Assembly: GCF_019703305.1 (NCBI RefSeq) | Contig: NZ_AP024814.1 | Span: forward strand, 372,001-436,000 | Origin: Helicobacter sp. NHP19-003 | GTDB lineage: Bacteria; Campylobacterota; Campylobacteria; Campylobacterales; Helicobacteraceae | Reading direction: 5' to 3' | DNA length: 64,000 nt | Part shown: positions 1-8,158 of the stretch, piece after piece | Layout: each line of letters opens with the position of its first letter | Numbering within the stretch: the first letter of the stretch is position 1 | Notes under the pieces: generated by a model | Seen by the model: only the letters and a program-made list of their open reading frames with translations | Told to the model about the DNA's origin: nothing | The model's database searches: none | Made by a program: the position numbers and the translations under genes

Positions 1-2
1 TG

Positions 3-707
3 CAAAGCAGTAACGCCACAAATTACGGGCGTAACCAGCCCATGTTTGGACTCAATGTCTTGGCAGGGTATAAACAATTCTTTGGCAAGAAAAAATGGTT
101 TGGCTTGCGCTACTATGGGTTTTTTGACTACGGACACAGCAATTTTTCCAACGCCACCGCCGCTAACCGGGTGAGCGTGTTCTACCTCAACAATGATAAA
201 GTGGACATGTACACCTATGGGGCGGGGATCGATGCGCTCTTTGACATCATCAATAAAAAGAAATTTGCCCTTGGATTGTTTTTGGGTGTACAATTTGCCG
301 GTAATTCTTGGACAGGCAACCAAACCGGTTACTACAATAAAGGCTTTGTGATCGGCACCGTGCCCGGACAATGCGCCTACATCCCCGAGGGCAATGTCAA
401 CCCTTGTGCTCCCAATGCTAACATCACCGGTCCCATTGGCACCACCGGGGAAATCAACCCCGCCAGCTTGATCTCCACTGGTCCGCTGGCACACCGCATC
501 AACACGACGCATTTCCAATTTTTGGTGGATGTGGGCTTGCGTACCAATTTCATCAACCACCATGGCGTGGAATTTGGGATCAAAATCCCCACCATCCCTA
601 ACATGTACTATAAAGGCAGCACCAGCAAGGGCGGCAACCTTTACACCCTCACAGAAACCTTTAGACGGCAGTATTCTATGTATTTGCGCTACATCTACAG
701 CTTTTAG
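3..707 (+). CDS. Helicobacter outer membrane protein, C-terminal part (cut by window edge)
   Basis: The reading frame is already open at the first bases, so the gene begins outside the window and only the C-terminal 234 or so residues are visible. The segment is rich in aromatic, beta-barrel-like strands (for example GLRYYGFFDYGHSNF) and ends in a Phe after alternating aromatic residues (YLRYIYSF). That is the usual C-terminal signature of the Helicobacter Hop/Hof-type outer membrane protein family. Four cysteines are absent apart from two near the middle (GQCAY, NPCAP), which may form a loop disulfide. The protein would sit in the outer membrane as an adhesin or porin; the precise family member cannot be named. 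It converges on fcl, with 13 bp between the stop codons. Confidence 0.85.
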   Translation, partial: QSSNATNYGRNQPMFGLNVLAGYKQFFGKKKWFGLRYYGFFDYGHSNFSNATAANRVSVFYLNNDKVDMYTYGAGIDALFDIINKKKFALGLFLGVQFAGNSWTGNQTGYYNKGFVIGTVPGQCAYIPEGNVNPCAPNANITGPIGTTGEINPASLISTGPLAHRINTTHFQFLVDVGLRTNFINHHGVEFGIKIPTIPNMYYKGSTSKGGNLYTLTETFRRQYSMYLRYIYSF

Positions 708-720
708 CCCTGAGCGCGCC

Positions 721-1743
721 CTAGTGGTGCGCCAAATACCAAGAATACACTCCCCTAATCCCCTCTTCTAACTTAATGCCCGCCTTCCACCCTAAGCTAG
801 AAATCTTAGACACATCACAGCGTTTTAGCAAAGTCCCATCAGGCTTGCTTGGATCAAAGACCAATTCCCCTTTAAAACCCACAATCTCTTTCATCAAATG
901 TGCCAAATCTTTTATGCTGATGTCCTCGCCTGTGCCTATGTTGGTGTGGTTGAGCCTAGCACTAGCCTCTTGGTGCTTTAAGAGAAAGACACAGCCATGT
1001 GCCAAGTCCCTAACATGCAAAAACTCGCGTCTAGGTGCGCCACTGCCCCAAATTTGCACACTCTGTGCGCTCACCCCGTGCTGTGCCAAAAGGCCTAATG
1101 CCTGCTCTTTAGGGATTTGTAGGTCTTTAAGCACGGCTTCTATTTGGTTTTCTTCTAAAAGCTTGGCTAGATGGAGTTTTCTAAGCAAAGCGGGCAAAAC
1201 ATGGGAGTTTTGCAGATCAAAGTTGTCAAATTCGCCGTATAAATTCGTGGGCATCGCACTGATAAAATTCGTGCCATGCTGGGCGTTGTAGGCCTCGCAC
1301 ATCTTAAGCCCGGCGATTTTGGCGATGGCATAGGGTTCGTTGGTGGGCTCTAGGGGGCTGGTTAAGAGGTATTCCTCTTTAATGGGCTGGGCGCACTCTT
1401 TGGGGTAAATGCAAGTTGAGCCTAAAAAGAGCAGTTTTTGCACCCCGTATTTATAGGCGCAATGGATGGTGTTGGTTTGGATGGCTAAATTTTCATAGAT
1501 GAAGTCGGCTTTATAGGTGTTGTTGGCTAAAATCCCCCCCACTTTAGCGGCGGCTAAAACCACCACCTCAGGGCGTTCTTTCTCAAAAAACGCCTCCACC
1601 ACGCCCTGCTTGCTCAAATCTAACTCTGCATGGGTCTTTAAAATGAGGTTGCTGTAGCCCTGCTCTTGCAAGCATGTAGTGATGGCGCGCCCCACAAGCC
1701 CTTGGTGTCCGGCGACAAAAATGCGGCTGCCAGGCGTTAGCAT
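721..1743 (-). CDS. fcl: GDP-L-fucose synthase
   Basis: Bifunctional 3,5-epimerase/4-reductase that turns GDP-4-keto-6-deoxymannose into GDP-L-fucose for fucosylated LPS O-antigen. The protein is an extended short-chain dehydrogenase. It has an NADP-binding GHQGLVG loop near the N-terminus, a GSTCIYP segment carrying the catalytic Ser, and a YAIAK motif carrying the Tyr and Lys. I chose the ATG at 1743, giving 340 aa, because it overlaps the hydE stop by 7 nt, whereas the longer start at 1782 would add a non-homologous leader and overlap hydE by 46 nt. Its place as the last gene of the hydrogenase operon looks translationally coupled but is functionally unrelated. Confidence 0.92.
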   Translation of the reverse strand: MLTPGSRIFVAGHQGLVGRAITTCLQEQGYSNLILKTHAELDLSKQGVVEAFFEKERPEVVVLAAAKVGGILANNTYKADFIYENLAIQTNTIHCAYKYGVQKLLFLGSTCIYPKECAQPIKEEYLLTSPLEPTNEPYAIAKIAGLKMCEAYNAQHGTNFISAMPTNLYGEFDNFDLQNSHVLPALLRKLHLAKLLEENQIEAVLKDLQIPKEQALGLLAQHGVSAQSVQIWGSGAPRREFLHVRDLAHGCVFLLKHQEASARLNHTNIGTGEDISIKDLAHLMKEIVGFKGELVFDPSKPDGTLLKRCDVSKISSLGWKAGIKLEEGIRGVYSWYLAHH

Positions 1744-3263
1744 GTGTAATCCATGGCGTTTGTGGGGAAAAGAGCGGGGCACTCTTTAGGGAAGTACTGC
1801 AAACACAAATCCAAAAAGACCTTTTGCAAGAACACCTCTCCACACAAATACACGCGGTTACAGCTGAATTTGGTGTGGGCATCGTAAATGACATTGCCTA
1901 AGAACTCGGCTAGGGAGTCTAAAATCCCAAAGCACATGGTAGGCGCGTCTGTCCCCCCTAGCGTGTAGCTGGCCGCGCTCCTTAGCGTGGGGGTGGGGTT
2001 TAGGCTTAGCGGCTCTTTGGTGAGTTTAAAATCCACTCTAGGGCCCTTGTTGCGTAAAAAACTTGTGGCAAGTTCAAAAATAGCGCGGGGGTTGTGAGTC
2101 TTGCTAAAGCCCAAAACCTGCAACAACCCGGCCAAAAAGTCTAAAAGATTTTGACTAGGTGGGGTGGTGGGGGCTTGTTCTAAGCTTTCGCATAAACTAG
2201 GGAAGGCTTGTTTGTAATTGGCATAAAGTTTGCGCCCCTTGGCGTTGCTTTGCAGCCCTGCAAGCAGAGCTTTGGGGTGGGTTTCTTGCTCCACACTTAA
2301 AAGCTGCTTATAGCCCTCTTGGAACACCCAAAAGCAGCTGGGTCGTTCAAAGTTTAAATAAATGAGCAAATGCGGCTCTTGGGGGGCTTCTTGTTGGATA
2401 AAGTCTAAAGTGTCCTTAGCGGAGGTGAGGGCGTGGGGCAACATGAGGCCACTTTGCGCCACGCTGTATGTCTGCTCTGGTGTGCTTGGGGCGCGGCACT
2501 CATAGGCTAAATTAGGGGGGCTTTGGGGGGCTTTGTTTAAAAAGAGATAGGAAATGCCCTGTTTAAGGGCAAAATGCGCCAAAAGGGCAAGCCCCAAATC
2601 GTAGGGCAGACAAGCGTCTATTTCTAGACACCCAAACTCTTTGCTAAAGACTTCTTTGAGCGGGGCGCGGATGGCGGGCTTTTCATAGGTGCAAAGCACG
2701 CGTGCGCTCTTGGGCTCTAGCCTTGTTACCGACAACACGCTGGCTAGGTCCATAAACAACACACGGGCGTTCTCTTGCGCTTTGGGTGCAAGGGTGATGA
2801 CCCCCCTAGAAGTTTGCACCACAAGCTCCCCCACTTGCAGGGCCTGCACCGCTTCTTGCATCGCCTCTTGCACCTGGGCTGGGGTTGTCAGCTCTTGGTT
2901 GTGATAACTTAAGCTCTCAAAATGGGCTTTGGGGGCACAAAAATCTTTGTGCGTAGGGTCTAAAAAGTCCTTAGCGCAGCTAATGTCAATGGGCGGGCAG
3001 GCGACTTCTTGCTCTTGCCACTTTAGTGCTTCTTTAGCCACCTCTATGCCCGTGAAACTAAAGCTAAAAGCTAGGGGCAGGCGTTGGCTTAATTGCACCG
3101 CAAAGTCCTCGGCCTTGTTAGGGGGGGCTTTTAGATAAAAGACTTCATCGCTTGTGGCATAAGACAACCCTTGAGCGTGGGCGTGGTGCGCCATGAAGTC
3201 CATAAACAAAGGGGCAAGTCCAGTTGTACCGACAGATTTAAATTTAAACGCAAAGGTTTTCAT
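1737..3263 (-). CDS. hydE: HydE, hydrogenase-operon accessory protein
   Basis: A 508-aa protein in the position of HydE in the epsilonproteobacterial hydABCDE cluster. I recognise it by position and by resemblance to the HydE/HypF-like proteins of Helicobacter. The C-terminal part has a glycine-rich stretch (YTLGGTDAPTMCFG) and VYLCGEVFL, in the style of the HypF/carbamoyltransferase fold. Its role is presumed to be in maturation or assembly of the membrane-bound [NiFe] hydrogenase; the biochemical function is not firmly known. It overlaps hydD by ATGA (3260-3263) and fcl by 7 nt, so the genes are tightly coupled. Confidence 0.8.
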   Translation of the reverse strand: MKTFAFKFKSVGTTGLAPLFMDFMAHHAHAQGLSYATSDEVFYLKAPPNKAEDFAVQLSQRLPLAFSFSFTGIEVAKEALKWQEQEVACPPIDISCAKDFLDPTHKDFCAPKAHFESLSYHNQELTTPAQVQEAMQEAVQALQVGELVVQTSRGVITLAPKAQENARVLFMDLASVLSVTRLEPKSARVLCTYEKPAIRAPLKEVFSKEFGCLEIDACLPYDLGLALLAHFALKQGISYLFLNKAPQSPPNLAYECRAPSTPEQTYSVAQSGLMLPHALTSAKDTLDFIQQEAPQEPHLLIYLNFERPSCFWVFQEGYKQLLSVEQETHPKALLAGLQSNAKGRKLYANYKQAFPSLCESLEQAPTTPPSQNLLDFLAGLLQVLGFSKTHNPRAIFELATSFLRNKGPRVDFKLTKEPLSLNPTPTLRSAASYTLGGTDAPTMCFGILDSLAEFLGNVIYDAHTKFSCNRVYLCGEVFLQKVFLDLCLQYFPKECPALFPTNAMDYTC

Positions 3264-3799
3264 AGGGCAATCCTATAAGAGTGATTGGCGATTTCTTGTA
3301 AACCTAAAGGCTTTGGCTTTGGTGTGGCTGTAACGCCCCACGCTTGCAAAATCTCTAGGGCCTTGGCTTTAGCGGTCTGTGCGCCTTCTAACATGGCGGG
3401 GCTCAAGTTAAAAGTCGTGCTGTCTGGAACGATCTTGGGAATCAGCCCGATGATGGTCGTGGGGGGCAAGTCGCCCATTAAGGCGGTGAGTTTCAAGGTT
3501 TGCAACATCTCCACCTCGTGCGCGCTGCCCGCCCATGTGATGTTGGGCGGGATGTTGGCAAAGTCAAAGCAAAACACCTCACCCACGCTTGCCCCCGCCA
3601 CGCTCACGCAGTCTAAAAGCAGGATTTTCTCATACTCCACAATCCAGGGGATCAATGCCTGTGCCATTGTGCCCCCGTCCATAAAGTCTAAATTCTGCCC
3701 ACTAAAAGCATAGTTGCACTGTAATTGGCGACACAAATGCACACCCACCCCCTCATCGCCAAGGAGGATGTTGCCGACCCCAAGCACCAAGATTTTCAG
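3260..3799 (-). CDS. hydD: HydD, hydrogenase maturation endopeptidase
   Basis: Member of the HyaD/HybD family that removes the C-terminal peptide of the hydrogenase large subunit after nickel insertion. The N-terminal GVGNILLGDEGVG loop carries the first acidic metal ligand; an Asp in MDGGT and the His in SAHEVE fit the other nickel-binding positions. No ATG lies at the expected start. The frame opens at a TGA (3809-3811). The candidate starts are a CTG at 3797-3799, which gives the conserved opening (M)KILVLGVGN, and a TTG at 3788-3790, which loses three residues. I give the CTG version, with low certainty on the start. It follows the hydC stop by 1 nt and overlaps hydE. Confidence 0.88.
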   Translation of the reverse strand: MKILVLGVGNILLGDEGVGVHLCRQLQCNYAFSGQNLDFMDGGTMAQALIPWIVEYEKILLLDCVSVAGASVGEVFCFDFANIPPNITWAGSAHEVEMLQTLKLTALMGDLPPTTIIGLIPKIVPDSTTFNLSPAMLEGAQTAKAKALEILQAWGVTATPKPKPLGLQEIANHSYRIAL

Positions 3800-3800
3800 G

Positions 3801-4469
3801 TTAATCTTTCACATAGCGGATGCCGCTCACCATCACATCCGCCCCGCCATCGGGGAATTTAATGGAGTGGAAAACGACCATATAGATGTGGATAGGGATG
3901 AATAGACAAATGCCCCAAGTGGCTAAGTGGTGCAGGTAGCGCACATTAGACAACCCCCCGCACAGCACTTCAAACCATTTCAACAAAGGCTCCAACACCC
4001 CGCCTAGCCCCAAGTGGTAAACATTGTAATACAGCACCAAGCCACTTAAGACAATGAGGATCAGCAAGACACAAAGTGTAAAATAAGCTACAAATTGTAT
4101 TGGGTTATAAGCCCCTTTGGTATGGATAGGTTTGGCGATCCAAAAATACACTCTAAATTGTCGGATCCATGCCCTGATGCTAAGCACATTCTTAGCGGCT
4201 ATGCGTTCTCGGTGGCTTTTCTGATCAAAGAAAAAGAGATAAAAACGGAAAAGACAAATGGCGATGAGGATAAAACCTAGCATGGTGTGGGTACTTCTAA
4301 TGTAGGCTTGCAACAAGTCCATGTGCTTATATACACTAGAGTGGGGGGCCAAGAAGGGGTAGGCGATGTAAAAGCCTGTAGCCATTAAAGCAAAAATTGC
4401 CAACGCCCGCACCCAGTGGAACAAGCGCACAAGACCGCTAAACTCCTGTGTTCTGTGGTAACTATCCAT
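3801..4469 (-). CDS. hydC: HydC, membrane cytochrome b subunit of [NiFe] hydrogenase
   Basis: Di-heme cytochrome b that anchors the periplasmic HydAB dimer and passes electrons to menaquinone. The protein has about four hydrophobic membrane segments. Histidines in RLFHWVRA, STHTMLGF, LHHLATWG and IPIHIYMV are the expected heme b ligands. The start at 4469 (222 aa, MDSYHRTQEFSG) overlaps the hydB stop by 8 nt and has an aggggagga ribosome site a few bases upstream. The longer frame starting at 4523 runs inside hydB and is not credible. Confidence 0.94.
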   Translation of the reverse strand: MDSYHRTQEFSGLVRLFHWVRALAIFALMATGFYIAYPFLAPHSSVYKHMDLLQAYIRSTHTMLGFILIAICLFRFYLFFFDQKSHRERIAAKNVLSIRAWIRQFRVYFWIAKPIHTKGAYNPIQFVAYFTLCVLLILIVLSGLVLYYNVYHLGLGGVLEPLLKWFEVLCGGLSNVRYLHHLATWGICLFIPIHIYMVVFHSIKFPDGGADVMVSGIRYVKD

Positions 4470-6219
4470 GTTGTCCTCCCCTGTCAAAACGGGCAAAACT
4501 AGGATCGACTCTAAACTCCCCAAAGTCCTGCCCCCTGCAATCCATCACATGTACCGAACAAGCAATGCAAGGGTCAAAAGAGTGGATGGTGCGGATGATC
4601 TCTAGCGGTTGGGTCAAGTCGGCAAGCCTTGTGCCAATGAGGCTCATTTCATAGGGCCCCTTTTGCCCCTTCGCATCTCTGGCCCCGGCGTTCCAAGTGG
4701 AGGGCACCACCGCTTGGTAATTCTCCACCACGCCGTTTTTGATTCGCACCCAATGGCTCAACATCCCCCTTGGCACCTGTCCGATGTAACGCCCCTTGTA
4801 TTCTTTATTTTTGTCGATCACATAGGGGGCACAAGTGCTTTGATCGGATTTGAGATTTTCCACCAGAGAATCCCAAGTTTGCAGCCCGTTTTCCACTAAA
4901 ATTTTGGCCTCTAAACAGCGCGCCGCCGTGCGCCCGAGTGTGCTAAAAATTGCCTCAATGGGTAGTCCTGTGTCTTTTAAAAATTGGTGCGCCACTTTAG
5001 TGGTGTAGGGGTTTTTGGCCGCAAGCCCCACAGCTAGGGATGCAAGTGGCCCCACCTCCATGGGCATGCCATCGTAGCGGGGGGATTTGATCCAAGAGTA
5101 TTTGTTTTGTGGGTCTAGGACCTTACTCTTTTCTAATTTGCCGCTAAGGCCGATGCTTTCACCATCTTTAAAGCCCGTGTAGTGAGGGTTTGTCTGCCCG
5201 TCATAGGGGTGTAGCTGGATTTCTTTGGTGTCGTTATACTGGTACCAAGAGTGCGTCACCTCTTCTTTGATCAGGTTTTCATTGATGGGGTGTAGGGTGC
5301 TTAAATCCCCATTTAAAACCACGCCAGAGCTGAGTAAGTATTTGCCCCGACTAAGCAACACCTCCTCATGGGCGATGAAATTTTTAAGCCCACAGCCGTG
5401 CAACACGCTGTCCTCTTTGTTAAACGCCCCAGCTGCCATGACAATGTCTGAGTAATATGCCCGCTCTACAAAGTCTTTCACAGTTTCAAATTTGCTTTTC
5501 CACTCGGCTAAACGGGTCGGATCAAGCACATCCATGACGGAAGTGATCCCGCCCACAGTGAGGCTTTGGGGGTGGGGTTGTTTAGCCCCAAAAATGGCGG
5601 TCATTTTAGCCGCTTCGCGTTGGATAGCTAGCAGTTTTAAGTAGTGGGAGAGCACAATTAAATTTTGCTCAGGACTTAAGTGGTAGGTCTTGTGCCCGTA
5701 ATAGCCATTGTTAAAGGGGCCCAGCGCGCCTTGTTTGGCAAAATCGCCCACGCGTTTTTGCACCTCTTTTAGCTCATCTGCCCCTGTGCCCAGGGGGTAT
5801 TGGCTGTAATGAAAGGCGATTTGACTCGCCTTCTTGGGGTCTGCTTTAAGCGCACTGAGCAAATCGCACCAATCTAGGCCATGCAAAGTGTAAAAGTGTA
5901 CCACATGGTCGTGTAGCAAGAGCGCGATGTTCATCAAAGAGCGCACCAATTGGGCATTTAGGGGGGGTGTGATGCCTAAAGCATCTTCCACAGCACTAAC
6001 GCCCGCCTTGTAGTGCGAATAGGTACACACCCCACAAATGCGTTGCGCGATGAAGCCCGCATCTCTAGGGTCGCGGTGTTTAATGATGGTTTCTAGCCCC
6101 CTAAAGAGGGTAGAGGAAGAAAAGGCATCGGTGATGACATTGTTGTCGTCCACCACCACCTCAATGCGCAAATGCCCCTCAATGCGCGTGATCGGGTCCA
6201 CAATGATTTTTTTAGCCAT
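4462..6219 (-). CDS. hydB: HydB, [NiFe] hydrogenase large subunit
   Basis: Catalytic subunit of the H2-uptake hydrogenase that feeds electrons from H2 into respiration. The L1 motif RICGVC lies at residues 60-65 and the L2 motif DPCIACSVH at 549-557; these supply the four cysteines that bind the Ni-Fe centre. The peptide after His557, which HydD should remove, is about 28 residues long, longer than the roughly 15 residues common in the family, and contains an extra Cys. The start ATG shares one base with the hydA stop (TAATG), so translation is coupled. Confidence 0.97.
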   Translation of the reverse strand: MAKKIIVDPITRIEGHLRIEVVVDDNNVITDAFSSSTLFRGLETIIKHRDPRDAGFIAQRICGVCTYSHYKAGVSAVEDALGITPPLNAQLVRSLMNIALLLHDHVVHFYTLHGLDWCDLLSALKADPKKASQIAFHYSQYPLGTGADELKEVQKRVGDFAKQGALGPFNNGYYGHKTYHLSPEQNLIVLSHYLKLLAIQREAAKMTAIFGAKQPHPQSLTVGGITSVMDVLDPTRLAEWKSKFETVKDFVERAYYSDIVMAAGAFNKEDSVLHGCGLKNFIAHEEVLLSRGKYLLSSGVVLNGDLSTLHPINENLIKEEVTHSWYQYNDTKEIQLHPYDGQTNPHYTGFKDGESIGLSGKLEKSKVLDPQNKYSWIKSPRYDGMPMEVGPLASLAVGLAAKNPYTTKVAHQFLKDTGLPIEAIFSTLGRTAARCLEAKILVENGLQTWDSLVENLKSDQSTCAPYVIDKNKEYKGRYIGQVPRGMLSHWVRIKNGVVENYQAVVPSTWNAGARDAKGQKGPYEMSLIGTRLADLTQPLEIIRTIHSFDPCIACSVHVMDCRGQDFGEFRVDPSFARFDRGGQHG

Positions 6220-7385
6220 TAAGCGTCCTTATCTTTAGCTAGCCCTGAGATTAAAGCGTGTGCAGCGATGCCAATCGCGCTTGCGCTCAAAGCCACCACG
6301 CCCACAGTGTCGGCGACCTTATCCGCCCCAGCCCCTCCAAAGGCGGTTGTTATGGGTACAATCAAGCGGTTGGAAATGGGCTCTTCAAAGGGACTCATGG
6401 TGTCCCAAAAGTTGGGCTCGGAGCAACCAATGCAGCCGTGCCCGGCCTGGATGGGCCAAGAAGTGTGGGAGTTGAAGCGTAGTTTTGAGCAGTTGTTGAA
6501 GGTGTAGGGCCCTTTGCAGCCCACTTTATACAGACAAAAGCCGTTTTTAGCGTTCTCATCCCCGAAGTGTTGCACGAACTCGCCCGCGTCAAAATGCCCT
6601 CGTCTTTCACAAAGGTCATGCACCCGGTGTCCGTAGGCCCAAGTGGGGCGGTTGTAGGCATCAAGGCGGGGCAGCGTGCCAAACATCAAATAATAGATGA
6701 TGTTGCCTACAATGTTTTTTTCACTCGGCGGGCAACCGGGGACATTCACAATGGGCTGAGAAATGATTTTATCCAAAGACTGCGCGTTAGAGGGGTTAGG
6801 ATAAGCCGCCTGCACCCCCCCAAAACTCGAACATGTCCCAATGGCAAAGATCGCTTTAGCGTGCTTGGCGGCGTGGATACACTCCTGTGCCCCTGTGCGT
6901 GCCTGTGCGCCCATCGTTAAAAAGTATTCTGTGCCTTTAGGAATCCCCCCCTCCACCATTAAAATGTAATTGCCCTTGTGCTTCTCAATGGCCTCTTCTA
7001 GGCTTAGATCTGCTTGGTGTCCGCTGGCAACCATGATGGTTTCGTGGTATTCCAAATTGATGTAGTCAAAGATCACGCTGTCAATGCTGGGGTCTTCGCT
7101 CCTTAGCAAACTCTCGCTACAGCCCGTACACTCGGCCATGTGCAGCCAAATCACGGGCAGGCGGTTAGCCACCTCCACGGCTTTAGCCGTTAGGGGCGTG
7201 AAGCCGGCGGGCAGGGCAAAAGTGGCGGTCATCGCTCCTGCCCACTTGATGAAGTCGCGCCGCTCAATGCCGCTTTTTGCCATTTCCTCGTGGATGTTTT
7301 TGTCGGCGTTGTGGGCGTTTAGGGCTACTAAGCTCTCTAGGCGGTCAGATATGTTATTGAAAAGCGCATCGTAAGGCTCTAGCAT
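6219..7385 (-). CDS. hydA: HydA, [NiFe] hydrogenase small subunit with Tat signal
   Basis: The electron-transfer subunit of the hydrogenase, carrying three Fe-S clusters. A twin-arginine motif RRDFIKWAG lies at residues 42-50, followed by a hydrophobic stretch to about residue 68, so the folded HydAB dimer is exported by Tat. Cluster ligands include ECTGC (C86, C89), GTCSS, GCPPSEK, the H..C pair in GHRVHDLC, and the cysteines around CLYKVGCKGP and GHGCIGCSEP. A C-terminal hydrophobic helix (about 352-378) ties it to the membrane beside HydC. It is the first gene of the operon, with an aggggat ribosome site 5 nt before the ATG. Confidence 0.97.
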   Translation of the reverse strand: MLEPYDALFNNISDRLESLVALNAHNADKNIHEEMAKSGIERRDFIKWAGAMTATFALPAGFTPLTAKAVEVANRLPVIWLHMAECTGCSESLLRSEDPSIDSVIFDYINLEYHETIMVASGHQADLSLEEAIEKHKGNYILMVEGGIPKGTEYFLTMGAQARTGAQECIHAAKHAKAIFAIGTCSSFGGVQAAYPNPSNAQSLDKIISQPIVNVPGCPPSEKNIVGNIIYYLMFGTLPRLDAYNRPTWAYGHRVHDLCERRGHFDAGEFVQHFGDENAKNGFCLYKVGCKGPYTFNNCSKLRFNSHTSWPIQAGHGCIGCSEPNFWDTMSPFEEPISNRLIVPITTAFGGAGADKVADTVGVVALSASAIGIAAHALISGLAKDKDA

Positions 7386-7415
7386 GAAATCCCCTAGTCT
7401 TAAAGTAAGGGCTTA

Positions 7416-7421
7416 ATGATA
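7416..7421 (-). promoter_or_regulatory. Putative -10 element for the hyd operon
   Basis: Read on the minus strand, TATCAT lies about 30 nt before the hydA ATG, preceded by a TG-type extension (actgTATCAT). No convincing -35 box is seen, which is common for Helicobacter sigma-80 promoters. I see no clear NikR palindrome here. Confidence 0.35.
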
Positions 7422-7487
7422 CAGTAATCCAAATATCAATGGGCTTAAGTTTGCTTTTTGGGCGCAAAATGGGTTAAGAAACAATAG

Positions 7488-7976
7488 CGTTGGGGCCCTT
7501 TAGCCCCCCACACACACAATTTAGCTGATGGTTGTGTTACCACTCGCACCACAGCCAACCCCTATCTCTAGCTAAACGGATCGTTGGCTAGCATTAGCAA
7601 TCTTGTGCCATCTGTTCTGTGATCAAGGGGTGATGCCCTTGGGCTTTAGGCATCAAACTTGGCAATGAGGAACACAAGACTCTTAGCGGATGCTCCTGTT
7701 TGAAGCCGCAATTCCCGGCTAAAGTTTAAATCCCCTCGCTTCAATTATGGGGAGTGTGTCAACGACACTTTTGAAAAAAAGCACCCCGACCAAGCGAAAC
7801 ACATCGCCCAAGCACTGCGCAGACCCTTTATAAGCGGTGATCTCATCCACTCTCCCTTGCCCCTTGCGAGGATTTACACCAAAGACAACATAGAGAATAA
7901 AAATCTCTTTAGCCCCAAGTTTGATGCAAAGAGAAAACGCCATTATTGCGGCCATTCAGAGTATAAAAAGCCTTAA
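7488..7976 (+). pseudogene. Unidentified gene remnant split by IS608-like mini-element copy A
   Basis: Two open segments, 7488-7540 and 7763-7976, fall into one frame if the 222-bp element at 7541-7762 is removed: the junction reads ...NLADGCVTDTFEKKHPD... The downstream part continues for 70 codons to a TAA at 7974-7976 (IAQALRRPFISGDLIHSP is a typical stretch). I do not recognise the family. No start codon or N-terminal domain is left, so this is a dead fragment. The upstream piece is only 18 codons, so rejoining by chance is possible; the much better case at 26.4 kb makes it more credible. Confidence 0.45.
7541..7762 (+). mobile_element. IS608-like non-autonomous mini-element, copy A (222 bp)
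   Basis: The element starts directly after TTAC (7537-7540) with CACTCGCACC and ends in TCAA (7759-7762) after a CCCC...ATGGGG hairpin. These are the left and right signatures of IS608 (IS200/IS605 family), whose TnpA inserts 3' of TTAC with no target duplication. No tnpA or tnpB coding remains. It is nearly the same length as copy C (224 bp) and shares GGCTAGCATTAGCA, ATCAAGGGGT, CACAAGACTC-type and GAAGCCGC blocks with it. The left hairpin and the right guide (AAAT in place of GAAT) have drifted, so this copy is probably immobile. The part nearest the right end corresponds to where IS608 encodes omega RNA for TnpB. Confidence 0.75.
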
Positions 7977-8033
7977 GCTGTTTAAAATCTTGCATTAAAT
8001 CAAGAGAGAAAAGAAAGTTATATGTCGCTCTAG

Positions 8034-8144
8034 TGGTGGTTGTATGTTCCTCACAGCTTTAAGTCTGAAGATTTTGACAAACCCAAGAAGTTTAAAGATC
8101 AAGTGGATATGTTTACACAAGTTGAGTATAATCCCTGGACTTGA
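8034..8144 (+). pseudogene. Unidentified short coding remnant
   Basis: A 36-codon frame open from a TAG at 8031-8033 to a TGA at 8142-8144, with protein-like composition (PHSFKSEDFDKPKKFKDQVD). It has no start codon or ribosome site. It could be the tail of the same decayed gene as 7488-7976 in another frame. I do not recognise it. Confidence 0.25.
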
Positions 8145-8158
8145 ATTAAGGTGGAAAA

